Assembly (NCBI GenBank): GCA_946811695.1
Contig: OX328132.1
Coordinates: forward strand, 97,154,022 to 97,218,021
Length of the DNA stretch: 64,000 nt
Direction: 5' to 3'
Source of the DNA: Gonocerus acuteangulatus
Taxonomy: Eukaryota > Arthropoda > Insecta > Hemiptera > Coreidae
The first letter of the stretch is position 1, and each line of letters opens with the position of its first letter. Under the pieces are notes generated by a model that was not told the DNA's origin, made no database searches, and saw nothing but the letters and a program-made list of their open reading frames with translations. Shown piece after piece: positions 13,590-64,000 of the stretch. The position numbers were made by a program, and so were the translations under genes.

Positions 13590-13964
13590 TTAATTTATCA
13601 AATAGAAATTTCTAAAATTTGATTATAATTTACAACCATGTAAATTTCCAGATTAAGTTCCGTAAAGTTATATCGTCGGTCACCTAATATGTGTTTCAAC
13701 TGTGAAAACATTAACACTTGTGATGGGACATCTCTTGTAGTTACTCAAAAGTACTTGGTCCAGCTTCACATCTGTGTATTCTCCGTTGCGAGCTTTGTTA
13801 TTAATATGTAAAATGTTGTAACCCGTCTTTTTTTTCTATACCTAATTTAAATTTATCGAAAATTGTTTTTCCATTTTCGTTTTCGATTTTTTCTAATTCA
13901 TCTCCAATTTTCTCTGTAATATTAATATGTGATGTCGACGTAAAGTTTTGCCCTTCAAGCTCTT
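13590..13964 (-). pseudogene. hAT-type transposase C-terminal relic
   Basis: On the minus strand a 54-residue open stretch (13964 to 13801) is followed, in shifting frames, by fragments reading NYKRCPITSVNVFTVETH and then DRRYNFTELNLEIYMVVNYN. This matches the general pattern of the hAT dimerisation region (P-x-TSVDVERSFS.. then DRR..F..ENL). At least two frame changes are needed, so it is not functional. The upstream end is cut by the next HINE. Confidence 0.4.
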
Positions 13965-14122
13965 TTAGCGCGGTTCCTCCCTCCCCCATAGGGAGGAACC
14001 CCGCTTATAAGGTTGATACAATGAAACAATCCGGAAGTGCCGACTAGAAAATTTCGCGCTTCAGAACCCCTAGAAACCGAAAATAACGGTGGTTCAAATT
14101 TGTATATATATATATATGTATA

Positions 14123-14177
<55 letters not shown>

Positions 14178-15200
14178 CTGTTCGCTCATTTCTGGCTTCC
14201 CTGATGGTTCGATTTTGATGAAATTTGGTACAAAAATCAGTCGTCCAATTTAAAAGGTCAAGTTCGTTAACCAGCAAAATCCGCCCACTGGAAGATGGCG
14301 TTTGGGGCGAAATTCGCGCAGAAAAAATCGTAACGCTTACATTTTTGAGTTCATAAGCTTGTAAGTACTCTTTTTATAGGCTTCTTGGGCTAGGAAAACG
14401 AATGAAACCATTTTCAAGGCGATAGCTTTAACCGTTTTCGAGAAAATTGGAAACATAGTTTTTGAATACCGTTTTTGGTTTGGGTACTTAGAATCACGGG
14501 ATTCAGTTGAAACATTATCTGCATGTTATAATTTCATTAAAACTAATATGTAGAAAGTTATGTTACGTTTGGAGTTAAGGAAGGGTTAGAATAAAATATT
14601 TTATGAACAGACATGAAAAGTTTTGGTAACTTTGTATACTTTCCTTAATATCTCGAAAAAGGTTGAGAATCTTGTTAAACAAAAGATTACCATTAGAATG
14701 CTTACTAAATGCTCTACAAAAAAGGTTCTAATAAAAGTTTTGATTAGGCGATGTCAATCGGAGAAATAAGTGCTTAAAACTTTAAAGTAATTGATTTCGC
14801 TTATTCGAACTGTTCTTTTTGTCTTTGATTTTGGTACTTAGAATCATGGGCTTCAGTTGAAACATTTTCTCCATGTTTGAATTTTATCAAAACTAATATG
14901 TTGAAAATTTGGTTACGTTTGGAGTAAAGGAAGGATTAAAATAAAATATTTCATTTTTAGACATGAAAAGTTTTGGGAACTTCGTATATTTTCATTAATA
15001 TCACGAAAACGGCTTGGAATCTTGGCAAGTAAAAGATTACCATTTGAAAGGTTACTAAATTTTCTACAAAAAATGTTTTGAAGACATTTGCGATGGGATG
15101 GTCATATTTGGAGAAATAAGTGCTTAAAACATAGGTAATTTCGTTCATTTGAACGAATCTTTTTGTGTGTTTCCTACAGTTTTTTTTCACTGCTCGTTAT
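13965..15200 (-). mobile_element. HINE/Helentron-like element lacking its 5' end
   Basis: On plus it begins TTAGCGCGGTTCCTCCC at 13965, with the perfect hairpin partner GGGAGGAACC, then the GGTGGTTCAAATTTGTATAT block, an (AT)n core at 14104-14174 and the family body to about 15200. Near 14830-14960 the body is partly duplicated. No GTCCGACTCGC start is found at the right end. Confidence 0.65.
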
Positions 15201-15240
15201 TTTTGTGATTGCTTATAGTAGTCAAATGTATTAGTCAATA

Positions 15241-16030
15241 AAACAGGATACGTATATATAGAAACAATATTTTGTTTCAACGGTATCTTGGAATTCGAAG
15301 ATGCCCTATGAATATCTAGATTACTGTACTGGTGTTGATTTCGTTCTTTAGAATTGTTTTTGGTATTCCCTATTTTCAGAAGTTTTTATCTATTTATTAA
15401 TTTTTTTTTTTTAAATTCATTGAACGAAATCATATGAATTCGAAGGTGAGGAGCTAGGAGGCTTAGGGTGGGGGGCGTTTTCCCTGTCCCCAGGTACCCT
15501 CGTCTCCCTGTGTACCCTCGTCATCTTCAAGTCCTTGTCTAGAGTCATAAAGATAAGCCTCCAAACCACTTTAGGAATGTAGGATTTCTAATTTTTGCCA
15601 GTATCAGAACAGCCGCTCTTTACATACCACAGTGATACAGACGTACCGGTCTATACTAGTTGCACTCCACACGGTGGTAGTACTTGGTGTATGCCACAGC
15701 GGATCGCTCATTATAACCTTATTTTATACGTATTAAATAGGTACCTAAAAAAAGTTTATTTGTGTATAAGTGTTGCGTTATTGGGATTAGAATAAAATAT
15801 TTTATTAACAGACATGAAATACTTCGGAATCTTTGTATATTGTCCTTGATTTTTTTTTTTCTTTTATGGTGTATCGAAATCTGAGTCATTAGCACCATTT
15901 TTTCCTTATGAGCTTATATAATACTTAGATTTAGCTAGCAACAATATTTTACACCGCAATTAAAGTGATTATAAACATAATATTTATATTATAATATAAA
16001 CATAATACATTAATTTGTCTGACAAAAAAA
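15241..16030. other. Mixed spacer with a SINE-tail fragment
   Basis: Contains a GC-richer stretch (15440-15680) that I do not recognise and, at 15848-15895, a T-run plus TGAGTCATTAGCACC that resembles the shared SINE 3' domain in reverse orientation. No supported gene. Confidence 0.35.
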
Positions 16031-16034
16031 AAAG

Positions 16035-16202
16035 TCCGACCCGCAGGAACTGCTTCATCTTAGCGCGGTTCCGTTCTTATCTCAAGTGCGATTAGTGAAG
16101 GAATATAGCAGCTATCGGTAGCTATTAGCACCATTTTCCCCCCTTAATATCTTCAAAACAGTGGGAAGTACGATTTAACCATTCAAAAGCTTACTAAATT
16201 CT
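16035..16202 (+). mobile_element. HINE 5'-end fragment
   Basis: TCCGACCCGCAGGAACTGC at 16035 and TTAGCGCGGTTCCG mark the family start. The copy stops at about 16202 where an opposite-oriented copy begins. Confidence 0.6.
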
Positions 16203-16322
16203 CTCCCCCATAGGGAGGAACCCCGCTTATAGGGTTGATACAATGAAACAATCCGGAAGTGCCGACTAGAAAATTTCGCGTTTCAGAACGCCTAGAGACC
16301 GAAAATAACGGTGGTTCAAATT

Positions 16323-16361
<39 letters not shown>

Positions 16362-17510
16362 TTATTTATATATATATATATATATTTATTTATATATATA
16401 TATATTTGTCTGTTCGCTCTCTAGATAGAAGACGAATGGACCGATTTTGATGAAATTTGGTACAAAAATCCTTCGTCCAATTTGAAAGGTCAAGTTCGTT
16501 AACCAGCAAAATCCGCCTACTGGAAGATGGCGTTTGGGGCGAAATTCGCGCAAAAAAAATCGTAACGCTTACGTTTTTGAGTTCATAAGCTTGTAAGTAC
16601 TCGTTTTATATGATTCCTGGGCTAGGAAAACGAATTAAACCATTTTGAAGGCGATCGCTCTAACCGTTTTCGAGAAAATTGGAAAAATAGTTTTTGAATA
16701 CCGTTTTTGGTTTGGGTACTTAGAATTACGGGATTCAGTTGAAACTTTATCTGCATGTTCTACTTTCATTAAAACTAATATATTGAAAGTTTTGTTACGT
16801 TTGGAGTTAAGGAAGGGTTAGAATAAAATATTTTATGAACAGACATGAAAAGTTTTGGGAAGTTCGTATACTTTCATTAATATCTCGAACACGGTTGGGA
16901 AATAGTGGTAAGTGGATAAAAACTATTTGAAAGCTTACTAAATTCTCTACAAAAAAGATTCTAAAACTATTTTTGATTAGGTTATCTCAATCGGAGAAAT
17001 AAGTGCTTAAAACTTCAATTACGTCTGTTTTGTTCTTATGAACGGGTTTTTGTCGTTCTTGTTGTAATTTTTGTCTCTTTCCCTTCGTTTTTTATTGCTT
17101 TTTATTTTTGTAATTTCTTATGTTGCGAAAATTTTGTGTGTAAAACAGGATATGAAAAATTAGGCCAATTTTCTGTTGCTAGAAATAATATAAATTTTGG
17201 GAACTTTCATTAATATCTCGAAAACTGTTGAGAATTTTGGTAAACGGAAGAATACCATTAGAAAGCTTATTAAATGCTCTACATAAAAGGTTCTAATGAA
17301 AGTTTTGATTAGGCGATGTCAATCGGAGAAATAAGAGCTTAAAGCTTTAAAGTAATTGATTTCGCTTATTCGAAGTGTTCTTTTTGTCTGTATTTTATTC
17401 CTTGTTATTTTTTAATTGCTTATAGTTGGATAATGTATTCGAAAATAAAACAGGTTAAGTAAAATAACAAAAACAATTTATTGTTAGAAATATAGAGTTC
17501 CAAGATTCCA
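16203..17510 (-). mobile_element. HINE/Helentron-like element, 3' tip lost
   Basis: On plus it begins inside the 3' hairpin (CCCCCATAGGGAGGAACC at 16203), so one hairpin arm and the CTAA end are missing. It continues through the TTCAAATTTGTATAT block, an (AT)n core at 16325-16405 and the family body. The junction with the plus-oriented 5' fragment on its left is head-to-head. Confidence 0.6.
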
Positions 17511-17520
17511 AGACCTTGTA

Positions 17521-17740
17521 ACTAGCGGGACGGTTTCTAGTGTTGCCGACCCTTCCAGGTAAGATTGTAAATCCTACCTTTCAAGACTCGTGGAACCAAA
17601 ATATAACTGTCAGGGTTCGGTCACTGCTACTTAATAAAACTACATTTTATCGTAAAAATGGTTTTATTGTGCCGACGTTTCGGCTTGAACTTCAAGCCTT
17701 CATCAGGGCTGTAAATACAAGTAGGAGATATTTAACACTA
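17521..17740 (-). mobile_element. Penelope-like element terminal region
   Basis: The minus strand carries CCCTGATGAAGGCTTG..CAAGCCGAAACGTCGG followed by AATAAAACCA. CTGATGA..GAAAC hammerhead motifs sit in the terminal repeats of many Penelope-like retroelements. No reverse transcriptase is present in this fragment, and a microsatellite follows on its left on the minus strand. Assignment rests on the ribozyme motif alone. Confidence 0.4.
17671..17709 (-). ncRNA. Hammerhead ribozyme motif (predicted)
   Basis: On the minus strand: helix I GCC (17709-17707) pairs with GGC (17673-17671); core CTGATGA (17706-17700); helix II GGCTTGA/TCAAGCC; GAAA; the minimal self-complementary helix III ACGT; cleavage triplet GTC (17676-17674). 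As in the tandem array, one extra base separates the core from helix II. This matches the small hammerhead variants reported from Penelope-like elements that act as dimers. Confidence 0.55.
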
Positions 17741-17769
17741 ATATATGCACATATCTATGTAAATATACC

Positions 17770-17770
17770 T

Positions 17771-17808
<38 letters not shown>

Positions 17809-17880
17809 TATACACATACACATATACACGCACACATATGTACATATATATGCCCACATACATACACATATGGTATCTAC
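17770..17880. repeat. (AT)n / (CA)n microsatellite
   Basis: Alternating AT runs turn into TACACATACACA-type repeats up to about 17880. Confidence 0.85.
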
Positions 17881-18269
17881 ATACATATACCATTTCCTTA
17901 ACGAGTTCGAGGAAATATTTGGAAATCATGAGTCATTTTTTTTCTTTCTTGGAAAATTAAGTAGGTAAATATTATTGTTGATGATTTAAAAATAAATCAC
18001 AAGTATTCTCTATAATAAAAATTTAAAAAAAAAAAAAACAATATTTTAATGATATATCAAAAATTGTGCTTTCGTGCACTGAAAACCTAAAATGTGTAAA
18101 TTTATGCAGTAACCCCCAAATGTGCAATTTCGAGCAAAATAAAACTTGTCCCCGATCGATTTAAAGCAAGCAAAAAAAAATAATAATAATAAAATAAACT
18201 TTTAACTTATTTGTGTTCATCTGTGTGAATGTGTGTAACAATGAATTTATTAATGTGACATTTGCTTAG

Positions 18270-61708
<43,439 letters not shown>

Positions 61709-61820
61709 GTACAATTAATAAATTTATCTTAAACACTTATCAATTGACATGTTTAAAATATCCCTTTATAATTTAAAACTGTTTTCTGGCAGTTTTTATT
61801 ATATAATTTATGGGTAAAGC

Positions 61821-61823
<3 letters not shown>

Positions 61824-61880
<57 letters not shown>
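61824..61880. repeat. (AT)n microsatellite
   Basis: About 56 bases of AT repeats adjoining repeat X. Confidence 0.95.
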
Positions 61881-61884
<4 letters not shown>

Positions 61885-61891
<7 letters not shown>

Positions 61892-62372
61892 TCATATAAT
61901 AAAATTGTAACGGATCGCTGTCCGTACATGGAAGATATAGGGTAAAAAATACTAGCAAAGCAGTGGCCTTTATCAACAAAATAGTACCCATAACAAAGAT
62001 TTTTAGAATTTTGGTCTGTTTATCTGTGAGCACTAATCTCAGAAACGGCTTGTCCGATTTAGTTGCGGTTTTCACTAATATAGTGTGGTAAGCTTCATTT
62101 ATCATTTAGTGTTTGTTTCATGTCAATCGGTTCATAAATAAAACAATTATGCCAATGTAAAGAATCACATCGAGCATTTCATGAACTATCGTTAACACAA
62201 TATACACCAGAGTTTTTTTTTTTCTTTTCATCACAAAACTTTGTATATAGTATTCACCTAGCAAATGATTGTACAAGTTTGTTAACCAGCAAAATTGGTT
62301 CATCTGGAGGGGGGTTTCTCTGGACCCGAATTACCAACTTGCCACTATTAGCCGTAATCTATCTATTCATAT
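61885..62372 (+). repeat. Interspersed repeat X, longest copy
   Basis: CATATAATAAAATTGTAACG, GATCGCTGTCCG, TGGAAGATAT, TTTGGTCTGTTTATCTGTGA, then CTAATCTCAGAAACGG and TTAACCAGCAAAATTGG. Related to 20594-20750 and to 62518-62670. The (AT)n flank and AACCAGCAAAAT phrase suggest a distant HINE relative. Confidence 0.5.
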
Positions 62373-62384
62373 AATAAAATTCTA

Positions 62385-62517
62385 TTCTTCTGGTTTCCAT
62401 TCGGCTTCTTTCTCAAGCAGTGTCCTGTAGTTGGACTGCCAACAACAGGACACTGCTGGAGAAAAAAGCCGAATGGAAACCAGAAAAAAAGCCAAAGCAA
62501 GGAAGCTTAAAGGAGAA
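62385..62517. mobile_element. Snapback hairpin insertion with 12-bp TSD
   Basis: A near-perfect ~50-bp stem with a 4-base loop (ACTG at 62435-62438): TTCTGGTTTCCATTCGGCTT on the left pairs with its complement on the right up to 62488. AATAAAATTCTA flanks the insert at 62373-62384 and 62518-62529. The host is a copy of repeat X. Confidence 0.75.
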
Positions 62518-62670
62518 AATAAAATTCTAATGAATCACTGTCCATGCATGGAAGATATATGCAAAAAAATACTATTGGGGGCCTTTATCGCAATAGTACC
62601 CAAAACAATGATTTTTAGAATTTTTGTCTGTTTGTCTGTATGTCTGCAGTCTGTCAGATACTTTATACAC
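62518..62670 (+). repeat. Interspersed repeat X, third copy
   Basis: AATCACTGTCCATGCATGG, GGGGGCCTTTATC and TTTTTGTCTGTTTGTCTGT; interrupted at its left end by the hairpin insertion. Confidence 0.55.
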
Positions 62671-62689
62671 ACTAGGGTTTAGCAATCCC

Positions 62690-63230
62690 TAAGGGGTCAG
62701 CTTAGTGGCTCTGTCACGTTTTGGCAATCCTAGCAGCCTGTATGCTTGATCCCCGATGGCTATACGTCTAATATCCTTGTATAGAGAATCATGTACAGAG
62801 AATCATTACTGTAAAGTAGATTTTTTTTTTAATACCCATACAGCGGTGTTTATAATCCAAAATAAACCAAAAGATATATCCAAATACTCTGTCCTAAGTC
62901 ACTATCCACAGGGCACAGCTAGTATATATTTATATATACACTTACAAACAAGAAGCATTCTACTAGATATTGGAAATAACACTTTTTGTTACACAGTTTA
63001 TACATTTAATAATATATTTAAATAAAAAATAATTAAATATAATATAATGTATTTTATTGTAAATTTATTTGGAGAAATACATAAAAAGTCAAAATATTGA
63101 AAAGCCAAAAAGTCTCTGCACATAGAGAAATTATTAAAAATAAGGGGATTTATGCAGATTGTATTCTACCCCTAACATTCCCTAGCTACTCCTGACAACT
63201 TAGTGCTAATTCTGTGCCAAACCAGTTATT
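62690..63230. other. Spacer, no gene recognised
   Basis: AT-rich DNA after repeat X. The 89-codon open frame at 62756-63025 has no recognisable motif and looks accidental. Confidence 0.4.
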
Positions 63231-63236
63231 GATTTT

Positions 63237-64000
63237 TTAAAATGGAATTTTCAACTATGTTGTGAAACTTGAGAAGACGGGCCCAGTTGTATGGACAAAT
63301 AGGACAAACCATTAATAAAGGTTATTCTACAGCGAGGTTCATCCTAATAAGGCAAGAAAAGAAACCGGGTTCTGTTGAAAATAGATACCGAACTGGCCAC
63401 TCTCTAAGCGCCATGCTCATTACAAGAGGGCAATTGTAGCCAAAGAGCCACACGCCAGTGCTTCATGTTTAGCAGGTATGGTGCTGGCTAATTATAATAT
63501 CGAGGGGTTCCACAGACTATAAAGAGAGTTCTGAAAAATGCTGGCTTTAATAGACATAAGCCTAGGTGCAAGTCACTTAACCGGCTATTGAGACTTCAGT
63601 TTGCTAAACAGCACTTATATAAAGCATTATTGTTCTGGGAACATGTTCTATTTACAGATGAAAGTAAGTTTATCATTTGTGGCTCAGATGGAAGGGGAAG
63701 AAGTTGAAGAAAACAAAACTTGACCTCTTGAGAAGGAACCTAATGGGGCCTTGGCCTGTGGGCGCACTGTGCATCAGGAGCTGGTAACTTAAAATTTATA
63801 GAATTCTATACATTTGTATAGAAATTTTAAAAGCAAATTTGCAGCCAAGTTTAATCTTCAAAGGGTGTTTATTACTCAACAGGTTAACAATCTCAAACAA
63901 GCAGTATGAAGAGTTCAGGATTGGCTGCTCTTCAATGTCCCACAGAAACTTCTAACACCTCACCTGTCCCCTGAACTGAACCCAATAGAGCATCAGTGGG
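63237..64000 (+). pseudogene. Tc1-like transposase, degenerate, runs off the window
   Basis: In changing frames: STARFILIRQEKKPGSVENR (helix-turn-helix linker), FAKQHLYKALLFWEHVLFTD-ESKF (first catalytic D), and finally LSPELNPIEHQW (the last catalytic position, here E). The segment that should carry the second aspartate (normally ..QDNDPKH) is unrecognisable. Multiple stops and frameshifts, so inactive. No terminal inverted repeat seen on the left. Confidence 0.75.

Overview
The window is AT-rich animal DNA: one multi-exon host gene embedded in dense, nested transposable elements. A jockey-clade LINE, arthropod-style core promoter signals (TATA box plus TCAGT initiator) and a fatty acid synthase (FAS) that reads like insect FASs point to an arthropod, most likely an insect. 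The species cannot be told from sequence alone.

The only host gene I can support is a plus-strand type I FAS. Twenty exons between 18270 and 61708 join in phase with GT..AG boundaries and give 1227 codons without a stop. They run from the N-terminus of the ketosynthase (KS), through linker, malonyl/acetyl-transferase (MAT) and dehydratase (DH), into the pseudo-methyltransferase region. The reductases, carrier protein and thioesterase would lie past the right edge; a 5' exon may lie to the left. KS and DH catalytic residues are intact at canonical spacing, but the MAT domain is degenerate and about 65 residues short. Coding sequence is about 8.5% of the gene span; the rest is introns swollen by transposons (12.8, 7.0, 6.2 and 5.5 kb for the four largest).

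Layout: 1-3046, SINE end and a nearly intact jockey LINE; 3120-17510, mostly Helentron-type non-autonomous elements (HINE/DINE-1-like: GTCC start, subterminal inverted repeats, an (AT)n core, a 3' hairpin and CTAA end), with an orphan promoter at 4051-4128, a retrozyme-like tandem array with hammerhead ribozyme motifs at 10613-11418, and a hAT relic; 17521-17740, a Penelope-like end with a second hammerhead motif; 18270-20577, FAS exons 1-5; 20578-33353, an intron full of HINEs, SINEs (tRNA-headed and 5S-headed), a CACTA-like element, an R2-like LINE and a TIR transposon; 33354-47515, FAS exons 6-16 with a nested HINE complex; 47516-53036, an intron with Gypsy debris, a HINE and a 1.65-kb palindrome; 53037-54589, exons 17-19; 56164-61444, a minus-strand Gypsy element between exons 19 and 20; 61565-61708, exon 20; then repeats and a Tc1-like pseudogene to the end.

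Several insertions can be proved inside the window, because an uninterrupted copy of the target repeat is also present or clear target-site duplications flank the insert. This gives a partial order of events.
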